Part shown: positions 9,096-16,880 of the stretch, piece after piece
How positions within the stretch are numbered: position 1 is the first letter of the stretch
How the letters are laid out: each line of letters begins with the position of its first letter
Assembly (NCBI GenBank): GCA_964560875.1
Contig: CAZLMW010000039.1
Location: 1 to 62,594, forward strand
DNA: 62,594 nt
From: CAZLMW01 sp964560875
GTDB lineage: Bacteria > Myxococcota_A > UBA9042
Direction of reading: 5' to 3'
Program-made: the position numbers and the translations under genes
Notes under the pieces: model-generated
Databases searched by the model: none
What the model was told of the DNA's origin: nothing
What the model saw: only the letters and a program-made list of their open reading frames with translations

Positions 9096-9917
9096 ATGCC
9101 CGAGACCGCCTACGCCAACCTGCGCATCAATGCGAAGGGCGAACTGCTCCACCACTACGGCGACCACGTCCACCTGTCCGCCGATCCGCTCGCGCTGACC
9201 TGGCTCGCCCGCCTCTGCGAACCGACCTGCCAGCAGCCCGAGGTCAACAACATCGTGCGGCGCCTGTATCGCGGGCTCGTGCGCGGTGTCATCAACGACT
9301 CGTTCCCGCGCCGCAACGTGCGCATGGCGACGCGGATGGCCGCGCTGACCGATAAAGGCCACTACGAAGGCGTCGTCATCGATCCCGACGTCGAAGTGAC
9401 CACAGTCGACGTGGCGCGCGCCGGAATTCTGCCGTCGATGGTGTGTTTCGAGGCGCTCAACGAGATCCTGACCCCTGGCAAGGTGCGCCAGGACCACCTG
9501 ATGATGAACCGCACGACCGACGCGATGGATCGTGTCACCGGCGCGGACATGCACGCCGCCAAGATCGCCGGGCCGATCGATGGTCGCCTGCTGCTGATCC
9601 CCGACCCGATGGGCGCGACCGGCGGCTCGCTCTGCAAGGCCATCGACTACTACCACAACGTCGTGGGCGGACAACCGAAGCACATCTTCGCGCTCAACCT
9701 CATCGTCACGCCCGAGTTTATCCGCAACCTGACCGAGACCTTCAGCGGCAAAGTGAGCATCTTCGCGTACCGGCTCGACCGCGGCTTCTCGAGCGACGAC
9801 ATCCTGCAGACCGTGCCCGGCGAGCGCTGGGGCGACGAACGCGGCCTCAACGACATCCAGTACATCGTCCCCGGCGCCGGCGGCATGGGCGAAGTCATGA
9901 ACAACGCACTGTCCTAG
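9096..9917 (+). CDS. upp: uracil phosphoribosyltransferase-like protein
   Basis: A 273-residue protein of the uracil phosphoribosyltransferase family, about 65 residues longer than E. coli Upp. The PRPP-binding loop is clear (LLIPDPMGATGGSLCKAI). The expected C-terminal uracil site is altered: YRLDRG is followed by about 20 extra residues, then GLNDIQYIVPGAGGMGEV in place of the usual PGLGDAGDR. The extra N-terminal ~50 residues are unassigned. Uracil salvage is likely but another base is possible. hpt follows after 8 bases, making a salvage pair. Confidence 0.75.
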   Translation: MPETAYANLRINAKGELLHHYGDHVHLSADPLALTWLARLCEPTCQQPEVNNIVRRLYRGLVRGVINDSFPRRNVRMATRMAALTDKGHYEGVVIDPDVEVTTVDVARAGILPSMVCFEALNEILTPGKVRQDHLMMNRTTDAMDRVTGADMHAAKIAGPIDGRLLLIPDPMGATGGSLCKAIDYYHNVVGGQPKHIFALNLIVTPEFIRNLTETFSGKVSIFAYRLDRGFSSDDILQTVPGERWGDERGLNDIQYIVPGAGGMGEVMNNALS

Positions 9918-9925
9918 GAACCCCT

Positions 9926-10477
9926 ATGAGCGACCACGCCACCACCTACGCAAACGAAGAGGTCCAGCCCTACCTCGGCGCCGATAAGCTCCACGCGCGC
10001 ATCGCCGAGCTGGGCGCTGAAATCACCGCGCTGCCCCACACCGACAAGCCGATCATCCTGGTCGCGGTGCTCAAGGGCTCGTTCATGTTTTTCGCCGACT
10101 TGCTGAGGCACATCGATCGACCCACGAACGTCGGCTTCCTCGCCACGAGCAGCTACGAAGGCGGCACCAAGTCGACCGGCGCGGTCCGGCTGACCCTCGA
10201 CCTGTCCGAAGACATCAGCGATCGCGACGTCATCATCGTCGAAGACATCGTCGACACCGGCCTGACCATGGATTACCTGCTCGGCATGCTCAAAGCCCGG
10301 CGCCCCAAGTCCCTGCGCGTCTGCACGCTGCTGCACAAACCGGCTCGCGAAAAGGTCAACGTGCCGCTCGATTTCGTCGGGTTCACGATCGACGACGTCT
10401 TTGTCATCGGCTACGGCCTCGACTACGACCAGCGCTACCGGGACCTGCCTTTCATCGGTGTGATGAAGTTCCGCTGA
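9926..10477 (+). CDS. hpt: hypoxanthine phosphoribosyltransferase
   Basis: A 183-residue type I phosphoribosyltransferase that salvages hypoxanthine/guanine with PRPP. Visible motifs are VAVLKGSFMFFADL, SSYEGGTKSTG (flexible loop), the PRPP loop VIIVEDIVDTGLTMDYLL, and the C-terminal base pocket FVIGYGLDYDQRYRDLPFIG. ATG 9926 lies 8 bases after the stop of the UPRT-like gene and is preceded by AGGA, so the two are in one unit. Confidence 0.92.
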   Translation: MSDHATTYANEEVQPYLGADKLHARIAELGAEITALPHTDKPIILVAVLKGSFMFFADLLRHIDRPTNVGFLATSSYEGGTKSTGAVRLTLDLSEDISDRDVIIVEDIVDTGLTMDYLLGMLKARRPKSLRVCTLLHKPAREKVNVPLDFVGFTIDDVFVIGYGLDYDQRYRDLPFIGVMKFR

Positions 10478-10504
10478 GCCGCCAACGGCCCAGCGCACTA
10501 CCGC

Positions 10505-11155
10505 ATGATCGTTCGCTTTCTCGGCCACGCTGCCTTTGAGTTGCACGTGGGCGGGCTGCGTCTATGCCTCGATCCGCATCGGCCCGGTGCGGTCGGCGGC
10601 CGCTTTTCGTTGCCCGAGATCGCCGGCCCATTCGACGCCATCGTCGTCTCACACGGCCACGAGGACCACTGCGGCTGGACACCGGCACTCGGGACCCAAC
10701 GCATCCTCGACCGCGACATGGACCTGCCCGCGAAGGACGGCTCCGGCGACGTCAGCTTGTCGTTTCGAACTGTGCCCCACGACGACTGCGGCGGCGCCAA
10801 GATGGGCTTTTCGCGGATGATCCGCATCGAACACGGCGACAACGTGCTGGTGCACTGCGGGGACGTCGGCGCGCTCAACGATGACGACTACGATTGGCTC
10901 GCCGATATCGATCTGCTGCTCGTGCCCGTGGGCGGGACCTACACCATCGACGGGCGCGAGGCCGCCGCGCTCTGTGCACGAATCAAGCCCACGTGGGTCA
11001 TGCCCATGCACGCCGCCGATCCGCGCATCGACCTGCCCCTCGGCCCGATCGAGCCCTTCATCACCGCCGCTGGCCGCGCCGTTGTACGCGCCGACACTTT
11101 TGACAGCGCCGCGCCACCCCTTGCCGGCACGACCGTGCTCCTGACCGGTCCCTGA
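10505..11155 (+). CDS. MBL-fold metal-dependent hydrolase
   Basis: A 216-residue metallo-beta-lactamase-fold protein. It shows the metal motif VVSHGHEDHCG (HxHxDH), a second ligand site in VHCGDVGAL, and VGGTYTIDGREAAAL followed by WVMPMH, a pattern of the UlaG/YtnP-like branch. The substrate cannot be told from sequence. Its stop is immediately followed by ATG codons of polA. Confidence 0.8.
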   Translation: MIVRFLGHAAFELHVGGLRLCLDPHRPGAVGGRFSLPEIAGPFDAIVVSHGHEDHCGWTPALGTQRILDRDMDLPAKDGSGDVSLSFRTVPHDDCGGAKMGFSRMIRIEHGDNVLVHCGDVGALNDDDYDWLADIDLLLVPVGGTYTIDGREAAALCARIKPTWVMPMHAADPRIDLPLGPIEPFITAAGRAVVRADTFDSAAPPLAGTTVLLTGP

Positions 11156-11170
11156 ATGCCCGAGGAAAAG

Positions 11171-13924
11171 ATGCCCAAAAGGCGCCCCCTGCTGCTGTTG
11201 ATCGACGGCTCGCACGCGATGTTTCGCGCCTTCTATGCGATCCGAAACCTGCGCGGCCCCGACGGCTCGCCGACCAACGCCGTGTTCGGGTTCACGTCGA
11301 TGCTGCTCAAGATGCTCGACGACCATAAGCCCGACTATGTGCTGGCGTGTTTCGACGGGTCCGAGCGCGGTTTTCGGGCCGAAATCGACCCCAACTACAA
11401 GGCCAACCGCCCGCCGATGCCCCCCGAACTCAAGCAGCAATGGCCGATCGCGTTGCGCGTCACCGAAGAGCTCGGTGTGCAGATGCTCGAAGACGACCGC
11501 CTCGAAGCCGACGACATCATCGCGACCCTGGCGGTCGAGGCCCGGGCGAAGGGCGTTGATGTGCTCATCTCGTCGGGCGACAAGGACCTCATGGCGCTGG
11601 TCGCCGACAGCGATCCGACCGGGAAATACGACGGGGCCCGCATCCGCCAGCTCGAAGAAAAGCGCGGCGCCTCGGTCATCTATGACGAAGCCGGGGTGAT
11701 CGCCAAGTGGGGCGTGCGACCCGAACAAATCGGCGACCTGCTCGCGATCATGGGCGACTCGGTCGACAACGTTCCCGGGGTCAAAGGTATCGGCAAGAAA
11801 GGCGCGATGAACCTGCTGACCCAATACCCGGACCTCGAATCGATCTACGCAGACATCGACGCCGTCAAGCCGCCGCGCGCCCAGAAGGCCCTGCGCGAAT
11901 ACGAGGATGCCTGCCGCATGTCGCGCGTGCTCGTGGAGCTCGTTACGGACGCCGAACTCGCTGTTTCTGTGGAGGATTTGAACGTCTCTGAGCCCGACAA
12001 AAACGCCCTGACCAGGAGCTTTCGCGAGCTCGGATTCAAGCGCCTGCTGCGCGAGTACTTCACCGCCGACGAGGCCATCACCATCGAAGTGCAGACCATC
12101 TCCGACCGCGCAGGACTGGTCGGACTCGTCGCAAAGCTGCGGGCCGAGGGGCGGTTTGGCATCGACGTCATCACCACCGAACGCGACGAAGAGCGCCAGT
12201 CGCCGATGCGCGGTGGTCTCGTGGGTGTCGCCTTGGCCGGTGATAACTGCGGCGCGTTCTATGTTCCGATCGACGGCACTCCCGCGGGCACAACCGGCGA
12301 CCTGTTCGGGCCACCACCCTCGCGCGGTGTGTCGCTCGCCACCTTTGTCGACGTCGCGGGCCCGCTGTTGACCGACCCCGACGTCGCCGTTATCGGCCAC
12401 GACCTGAAATACGCGATTGTTGTCCTGCGTCGGGCCGGGATCGAGCTCGCAGGCGTTCGTTTTGACACGTTGCTCGCCGCGTACCTCGTCCATGTCGGGC
12501 GCAGTCGACCCGCGCTGCATCACCTCGCGCTCGAAAACCTCAACTGCAAGATGGTCGGCTTCGAAGACACGTTCGGGGCTGGCCGCAACAAGGTCGAGCC
12601 CGCCGCCGCGCGGGTCGAAGCCGTCGCCCGATTTGTCGGAGAACGCGCCGCGCTACCCCTCAAGCTGCAGGCCGGTCTGCAAAAAGGGCTCGATGACGGG
12701 GGCCTCGCCAAGCTGCACGACGAGCTGGAGATCCCGCTCACCATCATCCTCGCCGACCTCGAACACCGCGGCGTCTATGTCGACAAAGCCGAACTCGACC
12801 GCCAATCCATCGACCTCGCGACGCGCTGCGCCGACCTGCAGTCCGCCATCCACGGCCATGCTGGCGGCCCCTTCAACATCGGCTCGCCCAAACAGCTGGG
12901 CGTCGTGCTCTTCGACAAGCTCGAGCTGCCCGCCGGCCGCAAGACCAAGACCGGCTGGTCAACCAACCAGGCCGTGCTCGAGAAGCTGCGCGGCAAGCAC
13001 CCGATCATCGATGACATCTTCAGCTGGCGGCAGCTCAGCAAGCTCAAGAGCACGTACACCGACGCGCTGCCGGCGCTCATCCACCCCGACACGGGCCGCG
13101 TCCACACGTCCCTGGGTCAGGCCATCGCCGCGACCGGCCGGTTGAGCAGCGCGCATCCCAACCTGCAGAACATCCCGATCCGCACCCCGGAAGGAAAACG
13201 CGTCCGTCGCGCGTTCGTTGGACGCCCCGGCTGTGTCCTGCTCAGCGCCGACTACTCGCAGATCGAACTCCGCGTGATGGCACATTTGGCCGACGAGCCG
13301 ACCATGCAGGCAGCGTTTCGCGACGGCGTCGACATTCACCGGGGCACCGCCGCGCGCATCTTTCACGTCGACCTCGATGCCGTAACCCCCGAGCAGCGCA
13401 GCGCCGCCAAGACCATCAACTTCGGCATCCTGTACGGCATGGGCGCGACCCGGCTCGCGGCGTCGATCGGCGTCAAACGCAAGGAAGCCAAGGAGTTCAT
13501 CGAGCGCTACTTCGACCGCTTCGCCAAGGTCAAAGACTGGGTCGATATGACCCTGGAGCGGGCGCGCGCCGAGCACGAGGTCCGCACCATGTTCGGCCGC
13601 CGCCGCGTCGTCGCCGAGATCAACAGCAGCGACCACATGACCCGCGCCGCCGCCGAACGGGTCGCCGTCAACACCCCGGTCCAAGGCAGCGCCGCCGACA
13701 TCATCAAGCGCGCGATGGTGATCGTGGACAAGGAGCTGCGCGACCAAGGTGCCGGCGCCAGGATGCTGCTGCAGGTGCACGACGAACTGCTGCTCGAAGT
13801 GCCGCGCGACGAAGCCGACGACGTCACCAAGCTCGTGGTCGAAGCCATGGCCGGCGCCGCCGAACTCTCCGTGCCGCTCAAGGTCGACGCCCGCTACGCC
13901 GACAACTGGGCCGACGCACACTGA
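11171..13924 (+). CDS. polA: DNA polymerase I
   Basis: A family A DNA polymerase of about 917 residues for gap filling and repair. The N-terminal 5'-nuclease is intact (LLIDGSHAMFRAFYA, LACFDG, DDIIATLA, DKDLMALV, GDSVDNVPGVKGIGKKGA). The middle domain has the 3'-5' exonuclease fold but lacks its acidic residues (FGIDVITTERD, GHDLKYAIVVL), so proofreading is probably lost. The polymerase domain is intact (LLSADYSQIELRVMAHL, KTINFGILYGMG, LQVHDELLLEV). ATG 11171 has GAGG 6 bases upstream; ATG 11156 in the same frame has no such site. A fragment of the dispersed palindrome lies in frame near residue 270. Confidence 0.95.
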   Translation: MPKRRPLLLLIDGSHAMFRAFYAIRNLRGPDGSPTNAVFGFTSMLLKMLDDHKPDYVLACFDGSERGFRAEIDPNYKANRPPMPPELKQQWPIALRVTEELGVQMLEDDRLEADDIIATLAVEARAKGVDVLISSGDKDLMALVADSDPTGKYDGARIRQLEEKRGASVIYDEAGVIAKWGVRPEQIGDLLAIMGDSVDNVPGVKGIGKKGAMNLLTQYPDLESIYADIDAVKPPRAQKALREYEDACRMSRVLVELVTDAELAVSVEDLNVSEPDKNALTRSFRELGFKRLLREYFTADEAITIEVQTISDRAGLVGLVAKLRAEGRFGIDVITTERDEERQSPMRGGLVGVALAGDNCGAFYVPIDGTPAGTTGDLFGPPPSRGVSLATFVDVAGPLLTDPDVAVIGHDLKYAIVVLRRAGIELAGVRFDTLLAAYLVHVGRSRPALHHLALENLNCKMVGFEDTFGAGRNKVEPAAARVEAVARFVGERAALPLKLQAGLQKGLDDGGLAKLHDELEIPLTIILADLEHRGVYVDKAELDRQSIDLATRCADLQSAIHGHAGGPFNIGSPKQLGVVLFDKLELPAGRKTKTGWSTNQAVLEKLRGKHPIIDDIFSWRQLSKLKSTYTDALPALIHPDTGRVHTSLGQAIAATGRLSSAHPNLQNIPIRTPEGKRVRRAFVGRPGCVLLSADYSQIELRVMAHLADEPTMQAAFRDGVDIHRGTAARIFHVDLDAVTPEQRSAAKTINFGILYGMGATRLAASIGVKRKEAKEFIERYFDRFAKVKDWVDMTLERARAEHEVRTMFGRRRVVAEINSSDHMTRAAAERVAVNTPVQGSAADIIKRAMVIVDKELRDQGAGARMLLQVHDELLLEVPRDEADDVTKLVVEAMAGAAELSVPLKVDARYADNWADAH
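11976..11992 (+). repeat. partial copy of the dispersed palindrome inside polA
   Basis: ATTTGAACGTCTCTGAG is identical to 17 consecutive bases of the dispersed 27-bp palindrome seen in four intergenic regions. It falls in frame in the linker between the 5'-nuclease and the inactive exonuclease domain, and codes for part of DLNVSE. Confidence 0.6.
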
Positions 13925-13957
13925 CACGCGGTCCAACCAACAACCACCGTTATAACC

Positions 13958-14073
13958 GGGGTCTGACCCTTACATATTACACTTTGGTGAAAACGCCGGT
14001 TTGTCGCTCATTGGCGCGAATGCGGTACGACGACATCCTACGAATAAAGTGTAATATGTAAGGGTCAGACCCC
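13958..14073. repeat. long inverted repeat, MITE/REP-like element
   Basis: Two perfect 28-base arms (13958-13985 and 14046-14073) flank a 60-base loop. The arm outer end is GGGGTCTGACCC, itself nearly palindromic, and the inner part is an AT-rich TACATATTACAC, unlike the surrounding GC-rich DNA. It lies 34 bases after polA. The GGGTCTGACCC motif is reminiscent of repeats linked to REP-associated tyrosine transposases; no transposase gene is in this window. It could also form a strong RNA hairpin ending polA transcription. Confidence 0.75.
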
Positions 14074-14196
14074 TCTGGTGGGCGTGATTCATTACCCGGT
14101 CACGACCGCCATCAGGGGTCTGGGCAAGCGGACATGCCGAAGGCTGTCCTGGCGCGCAGTGGTGCTTGCACCACGGAGAAACGAAACAACGCCCCC

Positions 14197-14247
14197 GGGT
14201 GTGATCGGCCCGGACAGCGACAGCTGACCGGGTAAAAGATCACACCC
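14197..14247 (+). promoter_or_regulatory. stem-loop just upstream of the MlaF-like gene
   Basis: GGGTGTGATC (14197-14206) pairs with GATCACACCC (14238-14247), with an inner CCCGG/CCGGG stem. The element ends 10 bases before the ATG of the ABC ATPase gene, which has no evident Shine-Dalgarno sequence. A role in translation or transcription control is possible. It could also be a second repeat, since CCCCTCTGGT occurs both here and at the end of the upstream inverted repeat. Confidence 0.45.
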
Positions 14248-14257
14248 CCTCTGGTTT

Positions 14258-15004
14258 ATGATGATCGAGTTTAGGAATATCCACAAAGCGTTCGGCGATA
14301 AGGTCATCCTGCGCGGCGTTTCGCTCACGGTCGACAAGGGCAGCGTGCTGTTCGTCGTGGGTATCTCCGGCGCCGGTAAGTCGGTCCTCGTCAAGCATCT
14401 CGTCGGCATCATTCGGCCGGACAAGGGGCGCGTCTTGCTCGATGGCGAGGACATCACCGACCTCGATGAACACGCGATGTACCGGGTCCGCAAGCGGTGC
14501 GCGATGGTGTTTCAGCACAGCACGCTGTTCGACTCGATGAGCCTGGTCGAAAACGTGATGCTGCCGCTGCGCAAACACCGTGGGCTGCAGGGCGATGAGT
14601 GTCGACGGACAGCGCTCTCGTATCTCGCCAAGGTGAAGATGGACAAGCTGGCCGAACGCTATCCATCGGACATCGGTGACGGGCTGCGAAAACGTGTCGC
14701 GATCGCCCGCGCGCTGACGATGGAGCCCGACTTCGTCATCTTCGACGAACCCACCACGGGTCTGGATCCGATGGCGGCCGCGGACGTGGACAGGCTGATC
14801 CGCAACCTCAGCGACGAGTACGGGGTGACCAGCATCGTCGTCAGCCACGATTTGCGCTCGATCTTCACCGTGGCCGACCGCATCGCGATGATTTACCAGG
14901 GGCATATTCGGCTCGACGGCACCCCCGACGACTTCCGCGCAACCCGCGATCCTGTTATCCATCAATTCATCAACGGCCTGAGCGAAGGACCGCTCGAGCT
15001 CTAG
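14258..15004 (+). CDS. mlaF: MlaF-like ABC transporter ATP-binding protein
   Basis: A 248-residue ABC ATPase of the Mla/MCE-associated type, which powers phospholipid movement between the inner and outer membranes. Walker A is GISGAGKS, the Q-loop is MVFQHSTLFDSM, Walker B is FVIFDEPTTGLDP and the switch His is VVSHD. The signature that is normally LSGGM reads IGDGL (PSDIGDGLRKR), which is unusual. The MCE partner gene follows 61 bases on. No MlaE-type permease is next to it, although one is usually encoded immediately upstream. Confidence 0.85.
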   Translation: MMIEFRNIHKAFGDKVILRGVSLTVDKGSVLFVVGISGAGKSVLVKHLVGIIRPDKGRVLLDGEDITDLDEHAMYRVRKRCAMVFQHSTLFDSMSLVENVMLPLRKHRGLQGDECRRTALSYLAKVKMDKLAERYPSDIGDGLRKRVAIARALTMEPDFVIFDEPTTGLDPMAAADVDRLIRNLSDEYGVTSIVVSHDLRSIFTVADRIAMIYQGHIRLDGTPDDFRATRDPVIHQFINGLSEGPLEL

Positions 15005-15065
15005 CAGACCGTCGGGCAACAGGCGCTGTCCTGCCCGTCCCGCCGGCCAACTGAGAGATGTCCCC

Positions 15066-16115
15066 GTGGCCAAGGAAACGTCCATCGAGCTGAAAGTTGG
15101 CGCCCTGGTGTTCATCTGCACCGGCTTGCTGGTCGTGTTCGTCTATGTGCTCGGTGACTTCGGCGGCGGCTCCGGCCACGTCCTGCACGTCGACTACGAG
15201 ACCGCCAGCGACATCAAGCCCGGCGCCCCGGTGAAGGTCGCGGGCGTCAACGCCGGCAAGGTGCAAAACGTCGAATACTGGGGCGGCCGCAAGGACCCCG
15301 ATGTGGGTCGGCACGTCATCGTGCGCGTGACCGTCAGCGTTGACGTGGCGGTCGGCGCGACGCTGCACCAGGATGCGCGCTTCTATATCTCGACGATGGG
15401 CGTGCTCGGCGAGAAATACGTCGAGATCGACCCCGGCTCACCCAGCAAACCTTCGCTCGCTTCAGGCGCCAAAGTCGTGGGGATGCCGCCGCTGCGGATG
15501 GAGATCCTGGCGCAACAGCTGACCAAGGTCGCCGGTGTCGTCACGCGCATCCTCGAGACCAACGAAGGTCACCTGACCGGCCTGCTCAAACACGCTGATG
15601 AGACCCTGGTAGCGACGCGAAAGACCGTCGTGCACGCCGACGAAGTCATCCTGGAAAACCGGGACGGCATCAAGAACATCGTCAGCGGGCTCAACGGCAC
15701 GACAACCAAGGTCGACAAGCTCGTCAGCGCCGCGCACAACGGCATCGGCGACGGCAGCACGGTCAAGCGCTCGCTGCACAATGTCGAGTCACTCACCGGG
15801 CGGCTTGACCGCGAATCCGGGCCCGTGCTGAGCGACGTCAAGCACACCGCGGCCAACGTCAAGGCGTTCTCGGGTCAGCTGCGCAAGGAGCCCACCGCGA
15901 AAGTGCTGTTCGGCGAACAAGGGCACCAGAAGATCGCGGGCGTCATCACCAAGGCCGATGGCGCGGTCGCCGATGTGAAGGCGATGACCGGACAGGTGCG
16001 TGACGGCAAGGGCAGCCTCGGCGGCGTGGTCAACGACAACGAGCTGTTCATGGACGTCAAGCTCATGGTCAAGGACCTCAAGCGCCACCCGTGGAAGTTC
16101 ATCTGGCGCGAGTAG
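15066..16115 (+). CDS. mlaD: MlaD-like MCE domain protein
   Basis: A 349-residue protein with an N-terminal transmembrane anchor (LVFICTGLLVVFVYVLG, about residues 13-30). A single MCE domain follows (about 38-130; GAPVKVAGVNAGKV, FYISTMGVLGEKYVEI). The long helical C-terminal part resembles the coiled or tunnel-forming region of longer MCE proteins. It would sit in the inner membrane with its MCE ring in the periplasm, binding lipid for the MlaF-powered transporter. Start GTG 15066. It ends in KFIWRE, a C-terminal style seen in many deltaproteobacterial MCE proteins. Confidence 0.88.
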   Translation: MAKETSIELKVGALVFICTGLLVVFVYVLGDFGGGSGHVLHVDYETASDIKPGAPVKVAGVNAGKVQNVEYWGGRKDPDVGRHVIVRVTVSVDVAVGATLHQDARFYISTMGVLGEKYVEIDPGSPSKPSLASGAKVVGMPPLRMEILAQQLTKVAGVVTRILETNEGHLTGLLKHADETLVATRKTVVHADEVILENRDGIKNIVSGLNGTTTKVDKLVSAAHNGIGDGSTVKRSLHNVESLTGRLDRESGPVLSDVKHTAANVKAFSGQLRKEPTAKVLFGEQGHQKIAGVITKADGAVADVKAMTGQVRDGKGSLGGVVNDNELFMDVKLMVKDLKRHPWKFIWRE

Positions 16116-16160
16116 GTGACGGTCTGCGTTGAGCCGCCTCCTTTCCGCAAGCATTTAATT

Positions 16161-16190
16161 ACCCGGATAAATTTGATTTATACCCGGTAT
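16161..16190 (+). promoter_or_regulatory. AT-rich palindrome, candidate operator of the DUF2239 gene
   Basis: ATAAAT-TTG-ATTTAT (16167-16181) is a perfect palindrome flanked on both sides by direct ACCCGG repeats (16161-16166 and 16182-16187). The right one is part of a second palindrome, ATACCCGGTAT (16180-16190). A TATTAT -10-like box overlaps its end. It lies about 47 bases before the DUF2239 start, a good position for a regulator site. Confidence 0.45.
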
Positions 16191-16236
16191 TATTTCTAGC
16201 CTTCCCCGCGAATGAGCCGCTGCCCGGGAGGTCGCC

Positions 16237-16839
16237 ATGTCCACCACGTCTACCAAGTCGAACACGTACACCACGTTCGCCGGCACCGAGAAGATCGCGT
16301 CCGGGACACTGGTGCTCGCTGCCGTCGCCGCGCATGAGGCACACCGGTCCAAGCGCGACAAGGTGCTTGTGTTCAACGACAAGACGGGCGCGGTTGTCGA
16401 TGTCGATCTCGCCGGTGATGCATCCGACGTGGCCGCGCGAATCGAGGTAGAGTACGCGTCATGCAGCGATCATGTCGCCGCGCCGGCAGCCTCTCCCCCC
16501 AAGCGAGGTAGAGGGCGTCCGCGGCTGGGCGTCGTTGCCCGCGAGGTCACGCTGTTGCCCGAACAGTGGGCCTGGTTGGCGGGTCGATCGCGATCGGCGT
16601 CGGCGACATTGCGGCTGCTGGTCCAGCGAGAAATGCGCGCCAATCGCGACAAGGACGCCGAGCGCGCAGCGACGAACAGGGCCTACGCTTTCCTGACCGC
16701 GGTGGCGGGAGACTTGCCGGGATTCGAAGAGGCGTCGCGGGCGTTGTTTGGCGGCGATCGCGACGCGCTCAACCGTCACATGGACGATTGGCCGCACGAC
16801 ATCCGGGTTTACACGACCTCGTTGCTCGCCACGGACTGA
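16237..16839 (+). CDS. DUF2239 family protein
   Basis: A 200-residue protein matching the DUF2239 family as I recall it: N-terminal TTFAGTEKIASGTL, VLVFNDKTGAVVDVDL, a basic KRGRGRPRLGVVAREVTLLPEQWAWL middle and a helical end (DLPGFEEASRALFGGD). The GRGRPR stretch looks like an AT-hook-type DNA contact, but the biochemical role is unknown. GGGAGG precedes ATG 16237 by a normal distance. It is likely a single-gene unit under the palindromic site upstream and converges with the EF-G paralogue. Confidence 0.8.
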   Translation: MSTTSTKSNTYTTFAGTEKIASGTLVLAAVAAHEAHRSKRDKVLVFNDKTGAVVDVDLAGDASDVAARIEVEYASCSDHVAAPAASPPKRGRGRPRLGVVAREVTLLPEQWAWLAGRSRSASATLRLLVQREMRANRDKDAERAATNRAYAFLTAVAGDLPGFEEASRALFGGDRDALNRHMDDWPHDIRVYTTSLLATD

Positions 16840-16880
16840 CTGAACCGGTCCGGGCTATCCCGCCGTTGTCAACGCCTGGG

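Noticed and set aside
10649..12523. A 624-residue minus-strand open frame opposite the MBL gene and polA
   Set aside because: It is antisense to two genes with clear motifs, with His/Gly/Val-rich composition typical of shadow frames.
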